Of a stretch of DNA of 64,000 bases, positions 9,054 to 17,956 are shown piece by piece (within the stretch, counting starts at the first letter, position 1; each line of letters opens with the position of its first letter). A program made the translations under genes and the position numbers. Source of the DNA: CAYRAV01 sp964422365 (GTDB taxonomy: Bacteria > Bacillota > Clostridia > Lachnospirales > Lachnospiraceae); assembly GCA_964422365.1 (NCBI GenBank), contig CAYRAV010000010.1, positions 9,401 to 73,400 of the forward strand. The letters are read 5' to 3'. The notes under the pieces are model-generated. The model was not told the origin of the DNA. It ran no database searches and saw only the letters and a program-made list of their open reading frames with translations.

Positions 9054-9899
9054 ATGAAAGTATTAGTGACAGGAGTGAAAGGGCAGTTAGGTTATGATGT
9101 GATGAAGTGTCTGGCAGAGAGAAACATAGAGGCAGTAGGTGCAGATATAGAAGAATTTGATATTACAGATTATGAGCAGACAAGAACATTTATCATAAAT
9201 GCAAAACCTGATGCAGTGATACACTGTTCTGCATATACTGCGGTAGATAAGGCAGAAGAGAATCTGGAATTATGTGAAAAAGTAAATGCAGAGGGACCGG
9301 AAAACATTGCAAAGGTATGTAAAGAATTAGATGCAAAAATGATATATATCAGCACAGATTATGTATTTCCAGGGGATGGAGAACATTTCTATGAGACAGA
9401 AGATGAAAAAAAACCATTAGGTGTATATGGAAGTACAAAATTAAAAGGAGAACTGGCAGTACAGAAGTTATTGGAAAAGTATTTTATTATTCGTGTTTCA
9501 TGGGTATTTGGAAAAAATGGTAATAATTTTGTAAAGACAATGATTCGGCTTGGAAAAGAAAAAGAAGAGATAACAGTGGTAGGGGATCAAATTGGTTCTC
9601 CGACTTATACAAAAGATCTGGCACCGCTTCTCTGCGATATGGTAGTGACAGAGAAGTATGGTGTCTATCATGCAACCAATGAAGGCATCTGTTCATGGGC
9701 AGAATTTGCAGAGAAGATTATGGAATATGGCGGCTGTAAGGCAAAGATTAAAGCGATTACAACTGAAGAATATGGTGCAAAAGCACCAAGACCTAAAAAC
9801 TCAAGAATGTCAAAAGAAAAGTTAACAGCAAATGGTTTCCATAAACTTCCTACATGGGAAGATGCACTAAAACGTTATATAGAAGAAATCGCAGAGTAA
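9054..9899 (+). CDS. rfbD: dTDP-4-dehydrorhamnose reductase
   Basis: 281 residues. It reduces dTDP-4-keto-L-rhamnose to dTDP-L-rhamnose with NAD(P)H, the last step in making this cell-wall or capsule sugar. Visible features: the Rossmann glycine motif VTGVKGQLGYDV at the N-terminus, the Thr-Tyr-Lys triad in STDYVFPG with YGSTKLKGE (Tyr and Lys of YxxxK), and the C-terminal PRPKNSRMSKEKL typical of RmlD. The ATG at 9054 follows GGAGG; upstream in-frame starts lack such a site. rfbA, rfbB and rfbC are not in the window. A long hairpin follows. Confidence 0.95.
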   Translation: MKVLVTGVKGQLGYDVMKCLAERNIEAVGADIEEFDITDYEQTRTFIINAKPDAVIHCSAYTAVDKAEENLELCEKVNAEGPENIAKVCKELDAKMIYISTDYVFPGDGEHFYETEDEKKPLGVYGSTKLKGELAVQKLLEKYFIIRVSWVFGKNGNNFVKTMIRLGKEKEEITVVGDQIGSPTYTKDLAPLLCDMVVTEKYGVYHATNEGICSWAEFAEKIMEYGGCKAKIKAITTEEYGAKAPRPKNSRMSKEKLTANGFHKLPTWEDALKRYIEEIAE

Positions 9900-9970
9900 A
9901 GAGGCAGGTTCTATGTAAAAAAGATGCTAGAAAATGAATATAACTTGTCTTGTTAATAAAATAAAAAAAT

Positions 9971-10083
9971 AGATGGGACTGCCGTATTAAGTCAAAATCA
10001 TACCATATATAGTTGATGATATCTCAGCTATAAACGATATGTGGTATCATTTGAATTTAATGCGGCAGTTCCATCTGTTTTTT
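9971..10083 (+). terminator. Very long hairpin with T-run after rfbD
   Basis: Two arms of about 39 bases (starting AGATGGGACTGCCG and ending CGGCAGTTCCATCT) pair at roughly 35 positions around a loop of about 28 bases, followed by a T-run. It can serve as terminator of rfbD, but the stem is far longer than needed, so it may be a small hairpin-type mobile repeat. Confidence 0.6.
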
Positions 10084-10148
10084 ATTCCTGTGGTAATGAG
10101 ATTGCCGGTCTGTATTTCTATTCGTTTCGAATTTAATCCCAAAATCGT

Positions 10149-10330
10149 AACAGTTTAGCCATGCCATTTATAATTTACCAGAATGTACATTATTACCAAA
10201 AAATTTATGGTTTGTCTGGTGAATTATTCATGTTGGGCGTCCGCCCTATAGAAACAATTGTAAAATATGCTCTTAGTGAGAAAGCTCCCACGTCCATATT
10301 TTACAACTGTTTCTGCATGGCTGAACTGTT
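10149..10330. repeat. Dispersed intergenic repeat, copy A
   Basis: It is bounded by inverted ends, AACAGTTTAGCCATGC and its near complement GCATGGCTGAACTGTT. The interior matches the copy at 19678-19859 over TCATGTTGGGCGTCCGCCCT and GAAACAATTG. Relative to that copy it holds an extra 49-base hairpin (about 10261-10309, arms TTGTAAAATATG/CATATTTTACAA) flanked by CAATTG and CAACTG. A 61-codon open frame inside has no ribosome binding site and is not taken as a gene. The remaining bases between rfbD and the glycosyltransferase show nothing clear. Confidence 0.65.
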
Positions 10331-10592
10331 ATCCAAAATCTAGTAAAAAGCCAATTCTTTATACTTGAGTCTATCAATTTTTGTCTGCCTTACCTATCTG
10401 ACAAAATTATCCTGCTGTTGAAATAGTGATACATTGTTAAATATATTCATGTTAAATAGTTATAATAAATATAAAACATTTTATGCAAGGAAGTCAGAAA
10501 AAGTAAGGAAAAAGTCAGAAAAAAGTGAAAAAATATTAAAACCTGATTCAGAAATCAAGAGTAAAATATAGTATAAAAAGGAGTACAATGTT

Positions 10593-12833
10593 ATGAAACA
10601 ATATCAGAAGACAGGAAAAATATTTTTACAATTTGTGTTATATGCATTCATTGCGTTGACAGTAGCTGCATTTGTAATGGGGATAGCAACATTTGAAGAA
10701 AAGATGACACTGGTACAGAAAAAATCTATATTGATTTTAAATGGAATACAGATTTATTTTTTCGTTTGTGCAATTTTGTTTTTCTATATAAAAGTAATTG
10801 GAAAATGCCAGAAACGAACCAGAATCTTTTTCAGAATGTTGATTATTCTAATGATTTTTTTGTTGCAAATAATTTGTCTTACAGGACTTGGAAAAATAAC
10901 TTTAACATCGGATTCTTTTAAAGTTACAGATATGGCAGCAGATATGGCAAATAATACAGGCGGAATAATGAATAATCTTGTATCGGATGAAGTTACACTG
11001 GGATATTTTGCACGATACGAAAATAACCATTTTTTTACGATACTGTTATATTATTATTTTTGTATTATAAAATTTTTTGGAGGAAATCAATTTATAGAAG
11101 CCGCGAGAATATTAAATGTCATTATGCTGGACTTGGGCATTGTGCTTTCTTATCTTGCTGCACGAAAAATGTGGGGAAATAAGAGGGCAGATGTTGTGTT
11201 ATTGCTGGCTGCTTTATCACCTACCACATATTTATGGTTATTCTGGAGTTACACCAATACATTTAGTATTCCATTTGTAATGGGAATTTTATTGCTATAC
11301 CTGTATGCAAAAGATACGAAGAGCACACAGGGCATGGCGGTTTATGGGATTGGAATGGGAATATTAAGTATTATTGGCTATTTTGTGCGTCCTACTACTA
11401 TTATTCCTATTATTGCAGTATTTCTTATGCAGATTTTGTTTCGGGCTAAGATGGACAAAGAAAATCTGAAAAAAACCCTTATTTGGATGGTAAGTTTTGG
11501 GTGTGCCATAATTTTGGGAACGGGAGTGATTACAGTAGTAAGAAAATCGCATTTGATGGATCCTTTCGGTCAAGGCAGATTTCCAATTACGCACTGGCTT
11601 ATGATGGGAGTCTCAGACGAGGGTGGATTTAATGTGAATGATCTTAACTATACCTTGCAGTTTGACACAGTAGAAGAAAAGAATCAGGCAGATATAATAA
11701 AAATAAAACAGCGTTTGAAGGAGAAAGGTCCGGTGGGGCTGGCGATTCATGCAGTAAAAAAATTAGGAAGGACTTATGGAAATGGTGTAGATAATTTCAC
11801 ACAGCAGGCAGCCTATGCAGAAAAACAAACAAAACTCTATCTCTATGTATATGGGGAAAAAAATGACTGGCTTATTATATATTGTAATAGTTTCAGGCTG
11901 GTCACATTGTCGCTGACTGTAATTATGGCAGTAGAAATGCTGAAAAGAAAAAGAGTAAAAGATATTTTTGCATATGCACTTACTCTATTTGGAAGTATGT
12001 TGTTTTTTATTATATGGGAGGCAAATAAAAAATATGGAATTTCTTTTCAGTATGTAATGTTACTTTTGGCAGGAGGTGCTGTAATCACACTTAATGAAAG
12101 AGAAATATTATTGGATAAGTGGTCTGCTCATAAAGATACAAAGATGCAATTTATAAGGCGGGGAAAAGTTGTATTATGCGGAATGGGGATTGTTGTGACA
12201 ATGCTTTCATTATTATCAGGTTATAGGGCATATACAATGGAGCAATATCAATATTCAAAAAAAATTGTGAATCTGGAACCGCAGCCTAAAAATATAAAAA
12301 ATGTGATAAAAGAAGGGAAAGTACTAGAACAGGGTTTTGCAGCAAATCAGCCTTTTGATGAACTGATAGTATTTACAGAGCCGCATAACAAATATAGTAC
12401 AAAGAAAAAAGCAAAGTATAAAATCAGTATATTCAATGGAGATGGAGAGAGATTAGTATCAAAGATTGTTGGAAGAAAAACAAAAATGAAGGACAAGACA
12501 TTAAAAATAAAGTTTTCAAAGATATATCCGAAGAAAGAAGAAACAGAACAATTTTTTATTAGAATCGAGGGATACAAAGGGGAAGAAGATTTTCTGGCAT
12601 TTCGTATGCTTTCTTATCAAGAAGAAGATAAGTATGAAAGCGGAATCTTAAAAATAAACAGTCAGGATGTAAAGGGGGATTTGGCATTTCGCATTATAAA
12701 TAAATGTGAGGAAACATACCTCTCAAAAAAGGTATACTTTGTGGCAGGCGGAGTAGTCTTGTTACTGGAAATGATTTTCTTGTTAGGAACGATAAAAGCA
12801 GCAAAATTTAATTGGAAGAGTATTGGAAAATAA
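10593..12833 (+). CDS. GT-C type polytopic membrane glycosyltransferase
   Basis: 746 residues with about 11-12 hydrophobic segments between residues 10 and 500 and a soluble domain at about 560-715, then a last membrane helix (about 722-742). The first long loop carries DSFKVTDMA and YFARYENNHFFTI, which resembles the acidic loop and the Y-N-N-H motif of family-39-like GT-C enzymes that transfer sugars from polyprenyl-phosphate donors on the outer face. Preceded by AAAAAGGAG. The acceptor is unknown; a teichoic-acid or surface-glycan role is likely. It appears to be a single-gene unit. Confidence 0.7.
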   Translation: MKQYQKTGKIFLQFVLYAFIALTVAAFVMGIATFEEKMTLVQKKSILILNGIQIYFFVCAILFFYIKVIGKCQKRTRIFFRMLIILMIFLLQIICLTGLGKITLTSDSFKVTDMAADMANNTGGIMNNLVSDEVTLGYFARYENNHFFTILLYYYFCIIKFFGGNQFIEAARILNVIMLDLGIVLSYLAARKMWGNKRADVVLLLAALSPTTYLWLFWSYTNTFSIPFVMGILLLYLYAKDTKSTQGMAVYGIGMGILSIIGYFVRPTTIIPIIAVFLMQILFRAKMDKENLKKTLIWMVSFGCAIILGTGVITVVRKSHLMDPFGQGRFPITHWLMMGVSDEGGFNVNDLNYTLQFDTVEEKNQADIIKIKQRLKEKGPVGLAIHAVKKLGRTYGNGVDNFTQQAAYAEKQTKLYLYVYGEKNDWLIIYCNSFRLVTLSLTVIMAVEMLKRKRVKDIFAYALTLFGSMLFFIIWEANKKYGISFQYVMLLLAGGAVITLNEREILLDKWSAHKDTKMQFIRRGKVVLCGMGIVVTMLSLLSGYRAYTMEQYQYSKKIVNLEPQPKNIKNVIKEGKVLEQGFAANQPFDELIVFTEPHNKYSTKKKAKYKISIFNGDGERLVSKIVGRKTKMKDKTLKIKFSKIYPKKEETEQFFIRIEGYKGEEDFLAFRMLSYQEEDKYESGILKINSQDVKGDLAFRIINKCEETYLSKKVYFVAGGVVLLLEMIFLLGTIKAAKFNWKSIGK

Positions 12834-12938
12834 AATTTTAATAGGATTTTAATAGGATTTGGCTGGTATTCTATGTTATAATGGTCGAAAAGAATCTTTA
12901 TCCACCAAAGCAGACAGGCAAAGGAAAGGGGCACCATT

Positions 12939-13439
12939 ATGACAAAAGGACAGTTTTTAGAGGAACTTCGATGTGCATTAAAGGGCGAATTGCCCGAAAA
13001 TGAGATTAATGCGAATGTGGCATACTATAATGACTATATTATGGAAAGTATGCAGCGGGGAAGGACAGAACAGCAGGTTTTTGAAGAACTGGGAAGCCCG
13101 CAATGGATTGCAAGGACAATTGTCAGCAGTTATGAAGCGGATAGAACCTATGACAGCAGTGGAGATAGTTATCAAGAAACATTTTACCAAAGTGGAAGAG
13201 AATTTAATAATAGAGGAGAGAGAAAAATGGACAGAAGAAGAAAACATATGGAAAAGTTAGCAGATTATATGGTGCAGGGATTCCCGTGGTATTATAAAGC
13301 GGCAGGAATTGTCATGCTTGTGGTTGTATTGGCAGTTTTATGTTATATTGGAGCTTTTATCACAAAGATGATCGTTCAGATTGCAGTGCCATTATTGCTG
13401 CTCTATATACTATGGAGTATCTTCTTTAGAAAAAAATGA
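12939..13439 (+). CDS. DUF1700 (HAAS-domain) membrane protein
   Basis: 166 residues. Residues 1-70 (KGQFLEELRCALKG, AYYNDYI, FEELGSPQWIARTIV) form the helical HAAS/DUF1700 module found in Firmicutes, often next to PadR regulators. A charged linker (about 70-110) leads to two hydrophobic segments (about 117-140 and 142-162). The family is thought to act in membrane-linked signalling; no PadR gene is next to it here. The ribosome binding site is AAAGGAAAGG. The stop codon lies inside a hairpin. Confidence 0.75.
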   Translation: MTKGQFLEELRCALKGELPENEINANVAYYNDYIMESMQRGRTEQQVFEELGSPQWIARTIVSSYEADRTYDSSGDSYQETFYQSGREFNNRGERKMDRRRKHMEKLADYMVQGFPWYYKAAGIVMLVVVLAVLCYIGAFITKMIVQIAVPLLLLYILWSIFFRKK

Positions 13440-13471
13440 CACTGGTAAGGGGGAGCCAAACCAGTGTCATT
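13435..13471 (+). terminator. Hairpin over the DUF1700 stop codon
   Basis: Perfect 12-base arms AATGACACTGGT/ACCAGTGTCATT around a 13-base loop. The stop codon is in the left arm. No T-run follows, so it is either a weak terminator or a 3' stabilising structure. Confidence 0.5.
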
Positions 13472-13632
13472 GAGGGGAGTATAAATAATTAATAAGGGGT
13501 TATATAGTGTGCGAATTAGAATTCTTTTGAAGGGTGAACTCTTAACACGTGTTTTATTATAGTACAAAACCTCACAAAATGCAACAAAAAAAATAGTGCA
13601 AATTTTGGTTGTAAATTGTAGAAAATTTATAA

Positions 13633-13662
13633 TGAATATTTTGAAAAAAAATGAACATAATA
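13633..13662 (+). promoter_or_regulatory. Forespore sigma-G/sigma-F-like promoter
   Basis: TGAATA and CATAATA are separated by exactly 17 bases. This matches the Bacillus sigma-G consensus (TGAATA, 17-18, CATACTA) at all positions but one. A transcript starting near 13669 would place AGGAGG about 20 bases downstream. It suggests late sporulation expression of the Asn/Ser-rich protein. Confidence 0.55.
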
Positions 13663-13700
13663 AATTCTGTACTAAAAATTAATCTTTAGGAGGAAAAATT

Positions 13701-13997
13701 ATGTCTAAAAATTATACTGATGGCTACAAAGATGCCTCAAATGCAAGCAATTCACAAAACGCATCAAATTCACAAAACGCATCAAATTCACAAAATGCAA
13801 CAGATAGCAGCAAGAATAGTTATCGCAATGCCAATAACTCTACAGGACAAAACAGCTATCGTGATGCAAGTAACACAGCAGAGAGAAATAGTTACAAAGA
13901 TTCCACAAATACAACAAAAGAAAGAAACAGTGCAAAAGATTCTACAAAAAATACAACAAAGAATAGCACAAGCAATGCATCAAACTGTACAAAATAA
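13701..13997 (+). CDS. Asn/Ser/Thr-rich repetitive small protein, possible spore protein
   Basis: 98 residues made almost only of N, S, T, K, D, A, Q, Y and R, with no hydrophobic core, signal peptide or membrane segment. It contains three SNSQNA units (encoded by 18-bp direct repeats) and four degenerate NSYRDASN-like units (GYKDASN, NSYRNANN, NSYRDASN, NSYKDSTN). The start has a strong AGGAGG and a sigma-G-like promoter upstream, with a good terminator downstream. The composition recalls gamma-type small acid-soluble spore proteins, which are Gln/Asn-rich and repetitive, but the sequence is not that family, so the spore role is an inference. A 100-codon frame in +1 is its shadow. Confidence 0.65.
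   Translation: MSKNYTDGYKDASNASNSQNASNSQNASNSQNATDSSKNSYRNANNSTGQNSYRDASNTAERNSYKDSTNTTKERNSAKDSTKNTTKNSTSNASNCTK
13746..13799 (+). repeat. 3 x 18-bp in-frame tandem repeat
   Basis: The units start at 13746, 13764 and 13782; the core is AATTCACAAAACGCA, and each encodes SNSQNA. The near identity shows recent expansion by slippage. Confidence 0.8.
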
Positions 13998-14026
13998 AAA
14001 AATTCAAAATCAAACACTTTAATATC

Positions 14027-14069
14027 AAAAAGGAGTTGCCGGCAGATGAGCGACAGCTCCTTTTTGTAA
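14027..14069 (+). terminator. Rho-independent terminator
   Basis: Arms AAAAAGGAGTTG/CAGCTCCTTTTT with one G-U pair, ending in a T-run. It closes the Asn/Ser-rich protein gene. Confidence 0.8.
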
Positions 14070-14166
14070 TAGTATAATTATGATAGAGGATGGGCACCAT
14101 AACTGTAATACTTTTTGGTACATAAAGAAAATGTCTGCATATCATAGAAGTGGGAAGGTGATTTTT

Positions 14167-14478
14167 ATGAAGTTTAAAACAATTTCACCGGAACAGGTGG
14201 GAAGATATGCAGAATGGAATGTAGTAGTTATTGTGGACTTGCGTACAGAGGAAGAATATAAACGAGGCCATATTCTAAAGGCAGTAAATATCCCTTATGA
14301 ATGTATCGCAGAGGACAAAATCTGTCTTTGTAAAAATAGAGTATACCTCTTTTATTGTGAGAGAGGAAATTTAAGCCTGCATACAGCATGGCATTTAAGT
14401 GAACAGGGATATCATGTCATGAATATGTATGGAGGAATAAAAAATTATAAAGGCGAATTATCCATTGACGAGTCGTAA
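14167..14478 (+). CDS. Rhodanese-like sulfurtransferase, single domain
   Basis: 103 residues. A compact rhodanese fold: DLRTEEEYKRGHILKAVNIP (CH2A motif) and the active-site loop CERGNLS with Cys64, where rhodaneses carry persulfide, then the C-terminal YGGIKNYKG. It probably moves sulfane sulfur to a partner; which one is unknown. The ATG at 14167 follows GAAGGTGA; the longer upstream frame lacks a ribosome binding site. It lies 48 bases before the rRNA methyltransferase, a possible operon. Confidence 0.85.
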   Translation: MKFKTISPEQVGRYAEWNVVVIVDLRTEEEYKRGHILKAVNIPYECIAEDKICLCKNRVYLFYCERGNLSLHTAWHLSEQGYHVMNMYGGIKNYKGELSIDES

Positions 14479-14526
14479 AAATTATTTCATAATGTAGGAG
14501 TAAGAAAAAAACAAAGGAGTAAATCA

Positions 14527-15708
14527 ATGAAACAATATGAATTTATTGCACCATGCCATTTTGGCTTAGAGGCAGTATTAAAAAGAGAACTTACGGATTT
14601 AGGATATGAAATCGTTCAGGTAGAAGATGGAAAAGTAACATTTAAAGGAGAGATAGAAACCATCTGTCGTGCGAATATATTTCTTCGCACGACAGAAAGG
14701 GTATTATTAAAGGCAGCAAAATTCAAGGCGGAAACTTTTGATGAGTTATTTGAGAAAACAAAAGCCATTCCATGGGAACAATGGATACCAGAAAATGGGA
14801 AATTTTGGGTAACAAAGGCTGCTTCTGTAAAAAGCAAGTTGTTTAGTTCTTCTGACATTCAATCTATTATAAAAAAAGCTGTAGTGGAGAGGATGAAATC
14901 CTGCTATAAAGTAAACTGGTTTGAAGAGAATGGAGCAAAATTTCCGCTTCGAGTCAGTATTTTAAAAGATGAAGTAACCATTGGACTGGATACAACAGGA
15001 GAATCTCTACATAAAAGAGGATACAGAAAGCTGACAAGCAAAGCACCAATTACGGAAACACTGGCAGCAGCACTTATTTTATTAACCCCATGGAAAAGAG
15101 ATAGAATATTAGTAGATCCATTTTGTGGATGTGGTACAATTCCAATTGAAGCAGCCATGATAGGAGCTAATATTGCACCTGGAATGAATCGTTCCTTTCT
15201 GTCGGAAGATTGGACAAATCTTATTCCCAAAAAAGCATGGTACGAAGTAATTGAAGAAGCAGAAAATAACATTATCCGTGATGTAGAGATGAATATTCAA
15301 GGGTATGACATAGATGGCAGCATTATAAAAGCGGCAAGAGAAAATGCAAGGCAGGCAGGAGTGGACGAATATATCCATTTTCAGGAAAGAGCGATGAAAG
15401 ACTTGCGGAATCCAAAAAAATATGGTTTTATTATTACAAATCCACCATATGGGGAAAGATTGGAAGAAAAAGCAGGTATGCCTGCATTATATCAAAGTAT
15501 TGGAGAAACATTTGGTGCTCTGGACAGTTGGTCGTATTATATTATTACAGCCTTTGAAGAGGCACAGAACTATATAGGAAAGAAAGCTACAAAAAACAGA
15601 AAAATATATAATGGAATGATGAAAACATATTTTTATCAGTATATGGGACCAAAACCGCCAAGAAGGACAAGGGGAGAACAGAGTGCAGATATACTGGAGA
15701 GGAAATAA
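14527..15708 (+). CDS. THUMP-domain 23S rRNA guanine-N2 methyltransferase (RlmL N-domain/YpsC type)
   Basis: 393 residues. An N-terminal ferredoxin-like plus THUMP region (about 1-160, starting FIAPCHFGLEAVLKREL) binds RNA. The Rossmann methyltransferase domain follows, with DPFCGCGTIPIEAA for S-adenosylmethionine binding near 200 and the catalytic NPPYGERL near 305, typical of N2-guanine or N6-adenine methylases. Firmicute members methylate 23S rRNA. The ribosome binding site is AAAGGAG. Only the exact target base is uncertain. Confidence 0.9.
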   Translation: MKQYEFIAPCHFGLEAVLKRELTDLGYEIVQVEDGKVTFKGEIETICRANIFLRTTERVLLKAAKFKAETFDELFEKTKAIPWEQWIPENGKFWVTKAASVKSKLFSSSDIQSIIKKAVVERMKSCYKVNWFEENGAKFPLRVSILKDEVTIGLDTTGESLHKRGYRKLTSKAPITETLAAALILLTPWKRDRILVDPFCGCGTIPIEAAMIGANIAPGMNRSFLSEDWTNLIPKKAWYEVIEEAENNIIRDVEMNIQGYDIDGSIIKAARENARQAGVDEYIHFQERAMKDLRNPKKYGFIITNPPYGERLEEKAGMPALYQSIGETFGALDSWSYYIITAFEEAQNYIGKKATKNRKIYNGMMKTYFYQYMGPKPPRRTRGEQSADILERK

Positions 15709-15739
15709 ACAGAGCTGTAAGTATGTTGGAAAATTGATT

Positions 15740-15949
15740 GTCACAAGATGTGTATCACAATTTGTGGGGGATTTGTTCCAAAGTTATGAGGTGCAGCGGG
15801 CAGCATTGAATGAATTTGGAACAAATTTACATACTTTATCGGACAAAGTCCGCCAGCCTGGATAGGCATGTGGACTGCGGTATGACCGAATGGGTACGCA
15901 AAGTGGGGCATGAAGATTGTGGCAATGAATTTAAAAACACGCTCTAGTG
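15740..15949. repeat. Dispersed intergenic repeat, copy G
   Basis: It shares CACAATTTGTGGG and GATTTGTTCCAAA with the copy at 35372-35515. Its right half (AATGGGTACGCAAAG, GATTGTGGCAATGAATTT, CACGCTCTAGTG) matches the complement of 49770-49850. An internal inverted repeat pairs GATTTGTTCCAAA with TTTGGAACAAATT. It fills the gap between the methyltransferase and amidase genes. Confidence 0.65.
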
Positions 15950-15985
15950 TATAATTAAGATAAGATTATCAGAAAGAGTAATGAT

Positions 15986-17242
15986 ATGAATGAAGAACAG
16001 TTGAGAAAATTAGCAGCATATTCTGTTATTTTTATGATGATTGTGGCAATGTGTGGAATATATGTTAATCATTACTATTCCATAGAGGCAGCAGATACGA
16101 TCAATGTGGATGCAGGAATGAACCTTAAGAATCTATCAAAGTGTATGCAGCAGATTGTGACAGCAGCATTAAAAGAGATACAGCAAAATGCGGCAACGAA
16201 CACGATACAGCTGGAGCGTACAGAAGAGATTGAAAAAAAACTGGGGAAACATTACATCAAAATAAAAAGGACAGATCAGGAAATAAAAGATATTACATTA
16301 GTAGATATGTATGAACAGCAAAAAATAGCAGTTTTATTTCGGGACAAGCAGTCAGAAGAACATACAATGGATATAAAGACTACAGATATCAGCTTGGTCA
16401 GGGAAGGCAGAGAATATAGCTATGATGCAAAAAACGAGAAATATCCGGAAATAGTAAAAGATATAAAAATATTTACTGGTTTGGAGAAAGATGAAAACTC
16501 TAAAGTTATCTACAACAAAATGCTGGAAATTGCTAATTCAGGCAGAAGAATAGAGGCAGCGAAAGTATGCTGCAGAGTGGAAATACAATTAAATGAAGTT
16601 TATGCCTATGATCTTTATGCAGACCAGGAATATATTTATATAAATGTACAGCCATTAAGGGAAGTTTACGATAGTATTATTGTTATTGATGCAGGACATG
16701 GTGGAAAAGATACTGGAACTGGTGCGATAACAGGAAAAGAGACAGAAAAGGATATTAATTTAGCCATTGTAAAGAGATTAAGTAAATATCTAGAGCAGGA
16801 AGAGAAAATTAAAGTATATTATACTCGTTTAACAGATAAAGGAGTATCATTAGAAGGCAGAGTGTCCCTTGCTAATACATTAGGGGCAGACTTGTTCTTA
16901 AGTGTACATTGCAATTCCAGTGACGAAGCACCTGTGGCAAGCGGAATAGAAGTGCTCTATAAAAATGAAGGAGAAGAGAAGGAAGCATCTAAAAAGTTTG
17001 CAAAGATAATATTAAATCATTTAATAGAAAACACAGGAAGAAAAAAGAGAAGGATTTTAAAAGGTAATCATATATACATAATAAGAAATGCAAATATGCC
17101 GGTTGCATTGGCAGAATTGGGATTTTTAGATGATGCCAGCGATTTGTTTTTTGTGAAAAGCGAGGAAGGGCAGGATGCTCTGGCAAAGGGAATGTATGAG
17201 GGGATTTTAGAAATGTTGTCAAAAATGGGCAGTGTGGAATAG
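15986..17242 (+). CDS. N-acetylmuramoyl-L-alanine amidase (Amidase_3)
   Basis: 418 residues. An N-terminal membrane anchor or signal (residues about 10-27), a 200-residue N-region of unknown fold, then a zinc amidase domain from about residue 230 that cuts the amide bond between MurNAc and the peptide stem outside the cell. The Zn ligands are His in IDAGHGGKD, Glu in KETEKD and His in LSVHCNSS; the catalytic Glu is in LAELGFL. It resembles CwlD-like sporulation amidases only in the catalytic part. It is followed 23 bases later by rdgB. Confidence 0.9.
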   Translation: MNEEQLRKLAAYSVIFMMIVAMCGIYVNHYYSIEAADTINVDAGMNLKNLSKCMQQIVTAALKEIQQNAATNTIQLERTEEIEKKLGKHYIKIKRTDQEIKDITLVDMYEQQKIAVLFRDKQSEEHTMDIKTTDISLVREGREYSYDAKNEKYPEIVKDIKIFTGLEKDENSKVIYNKMLEIANSGRRIEAAKVCCRVEIQLNEVYAYDLYADQEYIYINVQPLREVYDSIIVIDAGHGGKDTGTGAITGKETEKDINLAIVKRLSKYLEQEEKIKVYYTRLTDKGVSLEGRVSLANTLGADLFLSVHCNSSDEAPVASGIEVLYKNEGEEKEASKKFAKIILNHLIENTGRKKRRILKGNHIYIIRNANMPVALAELGFLDDASDLFFVKSEEGQDALAKGMYEGILEMLSKMGSVE

Positions 17243-17265
17243 CAACAGGAAAGGAAAGATTAGAA

Positions 17266-17856
17266 ATGAAGATTATATTTGCGACAGGGAATCAAGGGAA
17301 AATGAAAGAAGTGAAAATGATACTATCAGATTTAGGCTGTGAAATTCTATCCATGAAAGAAGCAGGCATTGACATAGATATTGTGGAGGACGGAAAAACA
17401 TTTGAAGAGAATGCCATGATAAAAGCACAGGCAGTAGCGAAACTGCAGAAAGCGATTGTACTAGCAGATGATTCGGGACTAGAAGTAGATTACCTGAACA
17501 AAGAGCCTGGAATCTATTCCTCCCGGTATTTAGGGGAGGATACTTCCTATGATGAAAAAAACAGATATATTATAAAGCAGCTAGAGGGTGTGAATAAGGA
17601 AAAGAGAACAGCACGTTTTGTTTGTGCTATTGCAGGTATTATGCCAGATGGAGAAACATTTACAACAAGAGCAGCCATAGAGGGATATATTGGAACAGAA
17701 GCCAAAGGAAACAATGGATTTGGCTATGATCCTATTTTTTATGTGCCGGAATATCATTGTACCACTGCTGAATTGACATTGGAGCAGAAAAATAAAATTA
17801 GCCATAGAGGAAAAGCATTGCAAAAGGCAAAACAGGAGATAAAAAAACTGTTGTAA
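17266..17856 (+). CDS. rdgB: XTP/dITP diphosphatase (HAM1 family)
   Basis: 196 residues. It removes non-canonical purine nucleotides (ITP, dITP, XTP) by cleaving them to monophosphates, keeping them out of DNA and RNA. The family motifs are clear: FATGNQGKMKEVK at the N-terminus, EDGKTFEENAMIKA, ADDSGLEVDYL with metal-binding acidic residues, GIYSSRY, NGFGYDPIFYVPE and ISHRGKALQ. Ribosome binding site GGAAAGGA. It forms a likely operon with the amidase before and the phosphodiesterase after. Confidence 0.97.
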   Translation: MKIIFATGNQGKMKEVKMILSDLGCEILSMKEAGIDIDIVEDGKTFEENAMIKAQAVAKLQKAIVLADDSGLEVDYLNKEPGIYSSRYLGEDTSYDEKNRYIIKQLEGVNKEKRTARFVCAIAGIMPDGETFTTRAAIEGYIGTEAKGNNGFGYDPIFYVPEYHCTTAELTLEQKNKISHRGKALQKAKQEIKKLL

Positions 17857-17956
17857 AAATTTATGGCTTATTTTCTATGGACAGAATTTAAAATGTCTTA
17901 TAAAACATTTTATGAAATGGAAAATACAATGTGAAAAAATAAAAGGAGAAGAAAAA

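Noticed and set aside
10161..10343. 60-codon open frame inside dispersed repeat A
   Set aside because: No ribosome binding site, and the corresponding frame is not kept in repeat copy B.
13720..14022. 100-codon open frame (His/Gln/Ile-rich) overlapping the Asn/Ser-rich gene
   Set aside because: It is the +1 frame of a repetitive gene that has the ribosome binding site and promoter; repeats keep the other frame open by chance.
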